DNA from: Pterobdella sp. o SKG-2022
Lineage: Eukaryota > Annelida > Clitellata > Hirudinida > Piscicolidae
Reading direction: 5' to 3'
DNA: 64,000 nucleotides
Assembly: GCA_964035795.1 (NCBI GenBank)
Contig: OZ038321.1
Coordinates: 1,136,030 to 1,200,029 of the forward strand
This document shows positions 33,561 to 45,700 of the stretch, in pieces; within the stretch, counting starts at the first letter, position 1, and each line of letters begins with the position of its first letter. A program made the translations under genes and the position numbers. The notes under the pieces are model-generated. The model saw nothing but the letters and a program-made list of their open reading frames with translations, had not been told where the DNA came from and searched no databases.

Positions 33561-36500
33561 ACCAAATGACCTTGTCACGATGTTCATGGCATCATTGAAT
33601 TTCTTTTGAATTTGTTCTCGAAATAAAAATTTCCAAAGTATTCGTTCATTTTTCGATGAAAAATACAATTAAACTTTTAAATTGTTAGTCATCAGAATTA
33701 TTATAGACAACTAGTAAGTTTGCTTCACCTTAAAACAAAAACTACCATCGAAAGGCATCAACTATTACGATGTGGATGTGACTAAATAAAAGATTGAATG
33801 GCGATTGAAATTTTCATATGAATTTAAAAAAATAAAAGCTACAACTTTTTTAACGTGAAGTTTAGTTTTGTCAGGCTTTTAACGATGCAAAAAGTTTCTG
33901 TTGGACCAATTTATTGTTACTTCGAAAACTTAGACAACATTTGTTTTTGACTCATTCATATGAGGAAATTTTTAGCGTATTGTAATAAATGCAAAAAAAT
34001 AACTTCAATATTGTGATTCATTTCATACTCCTAATCATCATCATCAGGTCTGCAAGCAGCCATTGAATTTTTAAAATCCCATTTTCAATTTATTGAAATT
34101 TCAATGCATTAGTGTAAAAAATGATAGTTTGAAATCCAATTAGTTGGTTTCTAAAATATCAAAAGAGAACATTAAAGTTTTTACACTAAATTTTTTGATC
34201 TTTGTCAAACGCCAAGTGCACTTCAGTGACTGAACGTGAACTGTTGCAAGCTGTTAAGTGATTTAAATGGAAAAAATTGATTCTAAAAAAATTTTTTAAA
34301 TTTCATATAACAACCAAAAAAATTATTTCCTATTCAAACAATGAGTCTTTTCGTTATCATTTGAAGCGCTGGCTAACAGTTGAGCCTATTACTAAAAATC
34401 ATCCTTTAATGGACGTGAAAAAAATGTCAAATATTATTTATAAGTAAATTTAAGATGTTTCCAAAAAGTTAAAACAAAATATGTAAAGGTTATGAAACAG
34501 TTTGTAACTTGAAATGAAGACAACCATCAAAATGGTTTCAACAACAGTGGTTGGAAAATTATAGTTGACCGGATGAAAGTTTTATTTGGGACGATACGAG
34601 GAATACCGAAAAGAAATATGCCAAATGAAAATTTTTTGATATGTCTGAGGGGAATTTTGACGAAAATAAATAATGATAAAAACGGCATGGGATGGAAATG
34701 AATGTCTAATAAGTTTCGATGCAGAAGCCTTCTTACTGTGAATAACTCTAAAAACAATACTTTCATATATAAAAAAATTAAAAAAGAAAAATTTTAAAGC
34801 AAAAGAAAACCTAGTAATAAAGGATAATAACCGATGTAGTTGGGACTAGTTTGTCTGCATCAAAACTATCCTATATATTAGGAGCTATTTATCTAAAAAT
34901 AGAAAATTCAGAAAAAAGTTGCATAAGTTTTATGGTTTCTGATCCCAATTTTTGGTGAAGCATACCAAAAAAATCAACGACACGTTTTATAAAAAACTTC
35001 AATGAACTCATAAAAATGAATTAATCTTAATTAAAAAAATCATGGTAGGCTGCAACAGTGGAATGCTTAGTGGATGGAAATGAGTTTACAAAATCTAGAG
35101 TATTTCTTGGAGACTTTTCAGGGAAACGACATCGTTGAAAAGAGGTTTGAGTAGGTCAACTAGATCAAAAATTAATTGGTATAAAACCAGTATGTCAAGA
35201 TATTTCAGGATAAAACCAGCTTCATTCTTGAACATAATGTTGAAATCATCAAGTCGATAGAAATGAGAAGATAAAAATTAATGGAATTTCAGAAAGATTG
35301 AAAAGTCATCAATAAAATTATAGAAAAAAATAAATGAAGGCTGTGAAATACTAGCTACAGATTAACAAAATTCAATGGTTTGAAGCAAATTTCAAAAATT
35401 CGAAAGTCTGAACTCAAAAAGAGTTGAGAAGGTTCAGCTTAGAGAAAGAAAATATATAGAAAAAGCAAATAGTTCTTCACAAAGAAAAATAAGAAAAACG
35501 TTTTTACAAGACCAAAAAAGCCTCAGAAAATATATAATGTAGAACAGGTAATGTTTTTAAAGTTAGAGTCATCGAAAAAAAACGAAGTTCACTTAAATTT
35601 TTGAAATGCAGAAAACGGTCACAAGAATCAGGTCATATTCGAAGTTTAAAAACATTTTTTCTTGAATTATGATAAAAATTGCTTATCGAAAATTTAGCAG
35701 ATTTTTTCAAATAAACGTGTTTTTCAAACAAGCCTTAACTAAAACCTCTACAACTTTGACTATTTGAGTACTCTCAATGGTTTTTGTTAATGAATAGAGT
35801 GCAAACTTGCGAACCATATGATGAAATTGAAGACTATTTTTTAAGCTATTGATGCACGAATTTTTTCGATTTACTATGATTAATACATCAGGTGATGACG
35901 ATTTCATAGCTGATGGCTTCTTGCATTAGTGAGCTTGTAAATGTTGATCAGTTTTATCAGTCTGTGAATTAATCATAGAATTTTTTGTCACATATTTTAA
36001 AATTAGGCTGAAAAAGACAAAACCAGCCCCAGAGACAGAGAAAGATGGGCGAAAGTTGTGGAGGTCCTATGCTTCCTCAAGAGCCCAAAGAAAGAAAAAT
36101 AATAATTTAAAAACTTGCTTAGAATAAAATTGGAACTAGTTGAAGATATTATATGAAATTCAAGCGAATGATACTGTGAACAGTCTCTAATATTAGAAAC
36201 TCAGTTGTTGATAAAGACATTAAACTTTAACAGTCGCTTCAGCTGTTCGTTTAATTTCTTATATTGATATGAAAAAGATCATTATAAACTACCAGCAAGA
36301 GATATAGTAGTAATGTGAAGGTAGATATAAAAATGGGGTATGAAGGTTAATATAAAAATGATAGTATGTAGATATGCTAATGGTGGTGTGGAATGAGAGA
36401 GATCGGCAGGCAGATGTTGGTCTATAAAAAAGGGGCAAAGTAAAAAGCCATACCTACTGCCTTTTCTATCATCTTTTACACTCACGGTTTTAGGTAAAAT

Positions 36501-36589
36501 TTTGTAATTTCTTTCGCCATAAGATTTTAAGCTTCTCCGGTAACTTATGGCTTCAATCAATACAAGCTATTAAAACTAGATGGAAGAAA
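33561..36589. other. Intergenic between lectin copies 2 and 3
   Basis: A 3'-flanking block at about 34001-34100 (AACTTCAATATTGTGATTCA followed by AATCATCATCATC) is repeated at about 38088-38190 and 40367-40470, marking the duplicated unit. A block at 36186-36310 recurs at about 41318-41410. No gene was recognised in the A+T-rich stretch between. Confidence 0.55.
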
Positions 36590-36818
36590 CGCAAGAGAGA
36601 TTTTATTACATAATTAAACAATAATAGTTAATCTATGAGCTCATTGAGATCAGAGAGTAACTTGTATAAAAAGCATTGAACTTCTGTAGTCGATAGCTGT
36701 TGAAAGTGCTTTTATTGGGTGCTTCCTTATTTTCTTGTCTCAATCTTTCATACAATCTTATTTGGAGACTGTGAAATAAAAATTTTCGTCGCAATCATAG
36801 TATATTTTTATTTCAGGT

Positions 36819-37799
36819 ATGATTTTCTTTTTAGTTTCCTATTTGGCAGTTTCTCTAGTGCTAAGTGCTTCTGCAGAAACTGGTTTGTGTTGTTTAGTAT
36901 TTAACAAAATTTTGTTTTATGTAGGAATTTAAAATAGTCTCACCTACAAGTTATATTTGACGTTAATTGGTTAACAAAAGCCTAGAAATAAACCACAAAA
37001 ACTAACCAGTGGATACAATGCTACTGGAGACATTTGCCTTAGAGGAGAACCTCACAGGTTACCTTGGTTAGAAGCTCAACAAGCTTGTGCCAAAGATGGG
37101 GGTTACTTGGCCAATGTTTTAAGCCAAGCTGATCAAGCTAGCTTTGTACATGTTAAAAGAAGTTTTCCAGGTGAAAAATTTGTTGTAGCTGGGAATCATT
37201 AACAATATATTTTTCTATTTAACGTTTATTTGTCAATATTTCTTATTTTTATCTGCTCACTTAGCAGGATTTTTTAATCAGAATAATTACCCATTTTTTG
37301 TACTTTCTGTTCAACACTCCAGCTTTTTATGGTTTTCTCATTAGTTTTGACTTCCTAAGTGTCACATAAACTTTTTAGTTTGCTGTAGTTCACTTTTGTT
37401 CATCCAATAAAAATAGAGTATTTTTCGGTGAGATATCCACTTTCCCATCAAGTTGATTGCATATAATTTTGACGATAGAGAACCATTATGCTAAATCAAT
37501 GACAATTAAATTGATGTATAATACCCTCAGACTCTTGTAAAGGTTACTGGGCGGGTGCACTAGTATATGACGGTTACACCTATTTTTTCAACCAAGCTCC
37601 CTCAAGTGACTTTGACACTGACAATTGGACTTACCCAGTTTCAGATAAAAACGCTTACACTTATTGGCTTCCAGGGCAACCAAATAACTGGGATGGGAAT
37701 CAAAGATGTCTTATTTTATATCTATATGATGGCTATTGGTACGATTTGGGATGTCACTGGCCGGTTTGTTATATGTGTCAACATGACCCTATTGAATAA
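36819..37799 (+). pseudogene. C-type lectin copy 3, probably frameshifted
   Basis: Exons 36819-36882 (signal peptide MIFFLVSYLAVSLVLSASAET), 37010-37170 and 37531-37799, with splice sites at the family positions. Exon 2 is 161 nt against 174 nt in copy 2; the missing 13 nt fall exactly where the other copies encode the first conserved Cys and CPK. This shifts the frame and brings a stop within the exon, and no alternative acceptor that I can see repairs it. Exon 3 is fully open and the best conserved of the family (QPNNWDGNQRCL, YWYDLGCHWPVCYMCQHDP), so the loss is recent or the gene uses an unseen start. A related promoter with TATAAAAAG (36665-36673) precedes it. Confidence 0.72.
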
Positions 37800-38393
37800 T
37801 GCATTTGATTACATGACCTTGTAAAATGGTTCATGAGGTTGTTGGGTTTTTTGGAAAAATTTATCAAATAAAATTTCTTAAAGCATCTATTCGCGTTTCA
37901 AAAAAAAATAAAAAGCTAAAAAGAATGAAACTCAAATGTTGAAGGGTCAATAATTGAAACTGCTAGGTCGCTCTCCTAAAAACGACGAGTGTAATTTAAA
38001 AAGATGGTGTTCGTTGTTGATTTGTGTAGTTGTATAAAATTGAAGTTTAGTATTTATTTGGAGAAGAGATAATAAAAAATGTTGATAACTTCAATATTGT
38101 GATTCATTTCATACTCCTAATCATCATCATCAGGTCCCAGGCAGCCATTGAATTTGTAAAAACCCATTTCTAATTCGCTTGAATTCAAATAAATTAATTC
38201 AAAAAACTAAATGTTTGGATTGAAAATCAGAAAAAAAAGTTTTTGATGTAATTTTTTAGACTTATTTCCCAAATTGTTCATCAGATGTCGGATAAAACTG
38301 TTCAAACGGGCTGAAGAAACAAGTAACGGTATTTTAAAATTTAGAAAACTGTCTATAAAATACACAAACTTCTAGTTTACAAATGCTCTTCAA

Positions 38394-38531
38394 AGTGTCA
38401 GTTAAGTTTTAACTCACTTGTTAGCAAACACACTGTTGAACAGCAGCTATCAGCTTAACATGGAATCGAAATCAAAAACTTTGGATATACACCCTAATGC
38501 TCTTTTATTTGGACCGCGTTATCTAACTACC
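38394..38531 (-). mobile_element. tRNA-derived SINE, older copy
   Basis: Closely resembles the minus-strand SINE at 40862-41001: GAGCATTAG, CCAAAGTTTTTG, TTCGATTCCATGTTA and an AACAGTGTGTTTGC body. It is part of the duplicated flank of lectin copies 3 and 4. Confidence 0.55.
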
Positions 38532-38649
38532 GTTGTAGCTCAACCAATCTTATTTATTGCATCAGACCTGAGCTAGTCTGATTGACTACTACTCTCAATA
38601 AGAAAACAAAACTCGTCTTTGTAGTATTATAACACACACGTAAGAAAGA

Positions 38650-39255
38650 AATGTCAGCGCGTATCTTTTCGAAGAACGTCTTTCAGTGTCATATTTGGAC
38701 ATCCTTTTCTACGAGCATCATCCAGTGCTTGAATCAACAGAATGTTAGCAGGCTCACTATGCCGAGCTATATGTCCAGCAAGCGCTAACCGTTTCTCTTG
38801 ATTATGGTGGACAGCTTTGGAATTAAACCGTATAGCTGGGCATTTTTTAGGCGGTTTCTCCAGAAGATATTTTTGGTTTTTTGAAGCATACGAGTGTAGG
38901 TGCCATCAACTTTCTTCACTGCAGCATTGGTCCTTATCCAGGATTCGTACCCGTATAGCAGCATGAATCTCACAGTAAACTTAAAAATCCTAACTTTTGT
39001 TTCTGTGGTATTGCGAGTCTTAGACTTTTTTTTTAGAAAGTTGAGATCTTTTCATGATTTACTGATTTGGGTATCAAAATCTCGTGAAAATTTGGTTTAG
39101 CCTATCAAATTAAAAAAATCATCAACAACTCCAAGTCCTTCACCATTCATAGCATAAATATTATTCTTTACATGAAATTGAAATGCTTTGGTCTTGCTGG
39201 CATTGAGGAAAAGACCTTCACTTTGAGTTGCGGTCTCAATTTTGTGAAGAAGCAA
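38650..39255 (-). mobile_element. LINE reverse-transcriptase fragment truncating lectin copy 4
   Basis: Minus-strand frames read LLLHKIETATQ then GLFLNASKTKAFQF with MNGEGLGVVDDFFNLIG, and further on LLYGYESWIRTNAAVKKVDG with YTRMLQKTKNIFWRN and LKNAQLYG. These are the palm/thumb and C-terminal motifs of a common invertebrate non-LTR retrotransposon. Stops and frameshifts show it is inactive. Its edge near 39255 joins directly to lectin exon 2 sequence. Confidence 0.75.
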
Positions 39256-40082
39256 AAATGGGCCAAGAATGGGGGCTACTTGGCCGATACTTTGAGTCAA
39301 GCAGCCAAGTACATGAAAAAAAACTATTTTCTAGGTGAAATATTTTTGTTTTCTCCAAAATATTCATTTTGTATTCTTCCTAATTTAATGCTCAGTTACC
39401 AAGAATTTTAAGTTAAACCTTCTAGCTCAAACGGACTTTGAAGCAACATGTTTTTACTTTATCATAATTTTCTGTTCAGCACTTGAGGTTATTACGGTTT
39501 TCTTTTTAGTTTTAACTTCATAAGTGTCACATCAACATTTCAGTTTAGTGTTATGAAAAGAATGACTGGGTGTGTGTGGGTTGAAAAGTAGAGCGTTAGG
39601 GGCTAGAAAGAAGGAAAATTTAGTGTATTAAGGCTGACTATATATAAATATATGTGCTAAAGTGGTCTTGAAGACTTAATCAGTTTCAGGCCACTATAAG
39701 AACATATGTTATTTGTTTTTTTGTTACATTAGTCCCAAGTTTTTGACAGAGATAGACTTATAATAGTAGGCTGAATGTAACAATGGAAATTAAGTTAATG
39801 TACAAAAACCCACTGACTATGGTGAAGGATGCTGGGCAAATGCAATGGTTTGTAACGACTACACCTATTTTTTAAACGTGCTTTCTCAAATAGATTTGAC
39901 ACTAACAGTTGGATAAGCCCAGCTTCTGATAAAAGTGCTTACACCTATTGGTTCCCGAGACGACCAGAGAGCCGAGTTTTGAATAAAAGACGTCTGTTTC
40001 TATATAGAGATGTGGACTTCGGTACGACTTGAGATGGAAGTTGACGTTTTGTTTCATCTGTCAACATGACCCTATTGAGTAA
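39256..40082 (+). pseudogene. C-type lectin copy 4, truncated pseudogene
   Basis: The surviving part of exon 2 (to 39334, followed by a GT donor) reads KNGGYLADTLSQAAKY, homologous to copy 3. Upstream of it the signal-peptide exon and promoter are replaced by a LINE fragment. The exon 3 remnant (about 39816-40082) has lost the acceptor AG, carries at least one single-base deletion in the middle, and has an in-frame stop before the last Cys pair, although QHDPIE is still readable at its end. Confidence 0.8.
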
Positions 40083-40577
40083 TGCGTTGGGCAACATGGT
40101 CTTCTAACATCCTTCATGACATTGTTGAGTTTTTTTTGAAAAACTTCAAAAAAATAAAATTTATCGAAGCATCTATTTATAGTTTTATGGAAAATTCAAA
40201 GCTACAACAACAAAAATTAAATTGTTGAATTGCCAATAATTGCAAATGTTAGGTTGGTTACCTTAAAGAAGACAAGGATCACACCTCAAAAAAATGTTTG
40301 AGTCGGTTGGTTCGTGGAAAAGTTGAGCTTTATTATTTATCGTAAAAGAATTGCAAAAATGTTGACAACTTCAATATTGTGATTCATTTAATACTCACAA
40401 TCATCATCATCATCCCAGACAGCCATTCATTTTGTAAAATCCCATTCCTAATTCGTTTGAATTCATATGAATCAAGTCAAAAAAATAATTTTTTGAGTTG
40501 AAAATTATTGGAAAAATTTTTTTGATTTAATTTCTCATGCGATTCTTTTAAATATTCATCAGGTGTCAGAAGCATTT

Positions 40578-40756
40578 GTCGGCCCTTAAAGCTCAAAGGT
40601 AGAGCATTAGACTAATTATCTAAAGTTCCCGGGTTAAATTTCACGTGGGCTGATAATTAGCACCTGTTCCACAGTGTGTTTTTGCTACATTGAATTTTTA
40701 GAAAGCGCTTTGATCTATAAGGAAAAACTCTTTATAAATACCGCATTGTATTAAAA
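40578..40756 (+). mobile_element. tRNA-derived SINE
   Basis: Begins GTCGGCCC with a tRNA-like head whose boxes are partly decayed, then GCACCTGTTCCACAGTGTG and a tail with AAAGCGCTTTGATC. Same family as 46075 and 11996. Confidence 0.7.
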
Positions 40757-40861
40757 CAACGAGTATCAATTCAAAGCGTTGCAGCCTGACTGTGAAAATT
40801 GTAGTTTTTAAATTAAATTCTTGTTTATTGAAAACTAATTCTAATTCATTAGGGCTCTCCC

Positions 40862-41001
40862 AAGTGTCATTCAAGCTTTAACTCACTTGTAAGCAAACAC
40901 ACTGTCGAGCAGCGGCTAACTATCAGCCTAACATGGAATCGAACGCAAAAACTTTGGTTATTCACTCTAATGCTCCACCATTTGGACTACATTGGCCATT
41001 A
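40862..41001 (-). mobile_element. tRNA-derived SINE, related subfamily
   Basis: On the minus strand the head has TAGTCCAAATGG (perfect A-box consensus) and CGTTCGATTCC (near-perfect B box), followed by CGACAGTGTGTTTGC. It differs in its tail from the copy directly upstream in the opposite orientation. Confidence 0.65.
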
Positions 41002-42734
41002 CAAGACAAGATCCTTGAAAAGTTAATTAATTTTCTGCATCAACTTAACAACTCTTTCGACAGAAATCAGTCGTCTTATACAGTGATAACAAATAGATAA
41101 GAGAGTATTAAAGTTCCCATGTCTGTTGTTCAAAACAAAGAAAAGCAAAACAAGTCTCTCAGAAATTTAAATTAAATGGATGGGAGTTTATTATAAAATA
41201 AAACAAGAGAATGAAGGAGATGCTTTAATCTACCAAATATGAATGTTTAACACATAAGAGGACAATAACACAAAATTTTTAATAAATCAGATGAATTGAT
41301 TAGAGCCTCAAGTTGTTGATAAAGGCATTAAATTTTAACAGTCGCATCAGCTGCTCGTTTAATTTCATATTTTGATATGAACAAGATCATTATAAACTAC
41401 CACTGTTAGATGTAATAATAGTGTGGAAAGATATGGAGTGGTGGTGTGATGGGTATATGAAGAGGGTGTCTGAGAGGGTGGTTTGAAGGTAGGTAGAAAT
41501 GGTGGTAAAGAGAATACTACTGTTTATATAGAAAAGCCGGACACAACTGCATGGAAAAAAATTTTTTATTAAGAAAATTATTTCATGGATTTTTTTTTAG
41601 AGAAAACTTACTTTTTTAAGTGGAATTTTGTTCAGTGAATACTTTGTGAAAAAAAATTTCAATTCTTTGAGCTATAAATAAATTTTCAAAGAAAAATACT
41701 TTTTGGAGTACAAAATTTGTACCTCTACTTGAGAATGTGAGTTCATCTTATGAAGAGATTCGAGAAATAAGTAAGTCGACCATTTGATCTCCCCTATCTG
41801 GGGTTTCGGTTGTACAATTGATTGGTTTCACAGGGCGCTACTCCATGTGGACTAAAATAAACTCCAAAAAGTGTTTCATTTGAATAAATACTTTGTGTTT
41901 GTTCTTCCCAAAAAAATCATAGTTCATACCCAAAAACGTACAGATAAAACTATCTAAAAGCTTAATATTTGTTGAAACTCATATAGTAGTTATATGAATG
42001 AGGTCTATAGACTATGTTATAAGCTTACCAGGTTACGTATGTGAGAATACGTGATTTTGAAAATATATATGAGTGTGTTTATATTCTGCCAAAAAGGTTG
42101 TGAAGAGCTAGAGTCTCAAAAATATGCATATTAATTTTTGTATTTGCTTAGTTTTTATTGACTTCTAGTAGCTCATAATGGAATAATAGATGAGTTGTGA
42201 GAATTTTTATTGAGAATTTGATTCTGTTGTCAAAATTTGTCCTAAAGGTTTAAATTTTTAAATTATTTCTATGATTTTCTAAGCTATTAATTATTTCGCA
42301 AAAAGGATATTTACCAATAATTTCAAAGCATGAAAAAATAATCAAATTTGAAATAAGACCTGTGACCTATTTTTTAAGCCTATAATTCTGTGGAAAATAT
42401 TTTTCAACAAAAGCGTTCCAAGTCAAATCAATATTTCTATTTTTTCCACGATTTTTCTCTCTTCTCTATGTTAGCTTTCATACCTCTGTACTAGCTGTTT
42501 TTTGGTCTTTATTTCATCTCGAGGGCTCCATTAAGTGCTTCTAGGGCAATGTTGTCGATGTGTTCTTTATTTATAAGTTTACTGAGTTGCTTGGTAAGGA
42601 ATACGAATAAATAAAATAGAAAAGTTAATAATGATAATAATGAAATCATAAAAAAATGAATAATAAAAAAATTAAATCAAAAATAAAAACAATAAAACGT
42701 ACAATAAAATCAAGCTGAACAACAAAAACAATAG
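41002..42734. other. Intergenic between the lectin array and white
   Basis: Includes a copy of the lectin-3 upstream block (41318-41410) not followed by any lectin exon, and an interrupted relative of the 75-bp MITE at 41740-41890. The promoter of the white-type gene should be in the last few hundred bases, but no TATA box stands out. Confidence 0.5.
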
Positions 42735-45700
42735 ATGACTGACACCTTTGACGCAAACAAACCAAGAAATGCTCCACCAGAAAATCAGGCCGAGGTGAAA
42801 AAATAAAAATAATAATAATGATAATAATATAAATAATAATAATTATTATTAAGCTTTTTCTAGAACGCCGTTTACAAAAAATTAACTTCGAAAGCTTTGT
42901 TAATAAGAGGAATGATATAAATAACTTAAACCTAATATAATTATTTCTCTAATAATTATTTAACTAACGATAAAAATTTTTATGATTTTTATTATGATTA
43001 TTATTGTTATTTTTATTTCTATTATTGTTACCCTATCAGCTTGTCAACCCATCATTGTCACTAGTGAAGCAAATAAGGAGAGCATCTTTTGCTGTTGGAC
43101 TGACTAGGAAATATAAGGATGATGATGATGAAGATGCAGATAGCAGGACTCAGTTTGCTAGGTGGGTGATGAATGAAGGTGATGATGACAATGGGGGTGA
43201 TGATGGTGGGGCTGGTGATGAGGGTGGGGACGGTGACGATGGTGGGGCTGGTTTTGATAATGGTGGGGGTGATGATGGTGAGAGTGGTGATGATGGTGGG
43301 GTGGTGGTGAGGATGGGGGTGAGAATGATGATGGTAAGGGTTGTGAAAAAAATAATGAGGGTTATGGTGATAATGATAATGAGGGTGGTGAAGGTGCTGT
43401 TGGCGATGGTGATGATGATGATAGTGGAGGGTAATAATGATGGTGGAAGAGGGTGGTGATGATAACGAGGGTGTTGGAAAGGAGGATAATTTCTGGAATG
43501 AAAATGTTGACGATGCTATAAATAAAAGTAGTGAGGTTAAATTTTTTAGCTTTATTAATGATGGGTAAAGATGAAAATAATCAACTTGAATAAAAAAACA
43601 CACACGCAAACAAACGCACAAACACACACACACAGACGCCAATCTTTGAAATCAGAGACCACTTACGGGACTCTGTACACACCAATCTTCCAGAAACTGA
43701 ACTACCTGCATAGAATGAGTTTTGCTGAGGCTATTGAGAAGATTACCTTGACTTGGAGGGATGTTAATGTCTTTGTTCGCCAGAAGGTGGGTATGGTTGG
43801 AAATTAAGAGGGGGTGTGGTTGAGGTTGATGGATGAGTGTGGTTGGAACTTGAAAGTGTGATTTGCTAGAGGGTGGGTGTGATTTGAAGGTTTAGGGATG
43901 TGGCTCGAAGAGTGGGTGTATTTAACGTCGGAAACTGCATTCGTTCTTGAAGAGTAAATAATAACTGGAATCATATGTTAGGCGAAATAACAATAATAGT
44001 CATTTATTTTAAAAAGTGAATAAAAATATCCATAATAATATATAATATATATAACAATAATAGTAGAATAATAACTTATCTTTTTATTTTCGATATAATG
44101 AGAACGATCTCTTACAGGTTAAGAAATCCTTCTTCTCGTCAAACCAAAAAACTCTGCCCCAAACCATCTCCATGGAAACGCCAAAGAAACATATCCTAAA
44201 AAATGGTGGATGGGTTTTCGGGGACTGGGGTATGGGTGGATGGGTTTTTGGGAGACTGGGGGTGGGTGATTGAGTTGTTGGGCGACTGGATAAGTGAATT
44301 ATTGAGTAATTCTGTAGATAACCAAATGGGTTTCTAAATAAAATGTTTGATAGTTGAATAAATAGATAAATGCATGGGTATGAAAAGAGTAAAAATACGT
44401 GAAAAAGTTAATAAAAAACACCTTAAAGAATAAAAAACTCGATCACAATTATAAACTCATTTAAGATTGAATACAAAGGAACTTAATATTATTATGAATC
44501 AGTTATAAATAGTGCATCTCATCCAATCATAGTTAGTGGTGTGTTGGAGCCGGGAACGTTATTGGCTATAATGGGAGCAAGGTTATGATTATGATTTTAT
44601 TGTTATTATTGTTCTTTTTTTAAATATTTTTTTTAATTATTAATACTATTCTTTTCTTTGATTTTAGTATTTCAATATCAGTCTTACATTTTTATTACTT
44701 TTGTTTCTAGTTTTGTGATGTTGTTTTTTATAACTCATGTGAGAACAAAAGAATATTTTGAGTTATTTTATAGAATTTATAGTTGGACTCACGTTTTTAA
44801 AAAACACAACAAATAAAGATGTAAAAAACTGGAAAAATTATATAACTAAAAACAAAAAAATAATTTTTTTTAAATAAAAAATTTATTGCAAAAATAAATT
44901 TAGTTGAAACATAATAGGTACAAAAAACAATAAATTAATAAAAAACAAGCAAAAACTCAACAGTGGCTCAGGCAAGACAACATTGTTGAACGTGTTGAAC
45001 TACAGAAACAGGGGAGATCTGATTGTTGAAGGAGACATCAGAGTCAATGGCGGCAAGATTGGTGGGTGAAGGAAGGAGGTGGGATTTGTGGGTGGTGAAA
45101 GAAGAGGGATAGGTGGGTCGAAGATTATTTTGTGGGTGATGGAAAAAAAGGGACTGGTGGGTGAGAAGAGAATGGAGAACGCATTTGAATGGTAGTTGGA
45201 AAGAAGAAGAAGGCTGTAATGTAAAATGGGGTATGGTGAATTGAAAGAGCAAGGGATGTGGCGTTTTGAGAATTTTGAGATACTAAAAAAAGTAGCACGA
45301 AAGAGAGTAGTGGTTGAGAGAAGAATGGAGAAATATAAGATTTGAGAAATTTTATTGAGGGAATGATAATGTACCCATGACTTTCAACTCAACTTCTTCT
45401 GCAGGTAAAGCTATGCCCAGCCTGTCAGCTTATGTCCAACAAGAAGATCTGTTTCTACCCATGATAACTGTGAGAGAGCACCTTTATTTCCAAGTTGGTG
45501 GAGTGGAGGATTGGTGGATGGGTGGATGGGTGGATAGGTGGATGGGTGGATAGGTGGATGGCTGGGGGGTGGATAGGTGGGTGATTGGTGGATGGATGAG
45601 AGATGAATAGGGGGTAAATTAGAAGATATATGTGTGAATGAATTGGTGAGTAGATGAATAAGTAGATAGATGGATGAATGGATGAAAAAATAGACCGCAA

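Noticed and set aside
34527..34766. 79-codon minus-strand frame between lectin copies 2 and 3
   Set aside because: No recognisable motif, and base composition is the same as the surrounding non-coding sequence.
43004..43459. Gly/Asp-rich extension of white exon 2
   Set aside because: The donor at 43162 joins in phase to the next exon, and ABCG proteins have no such insertion; the repeat is intronic.
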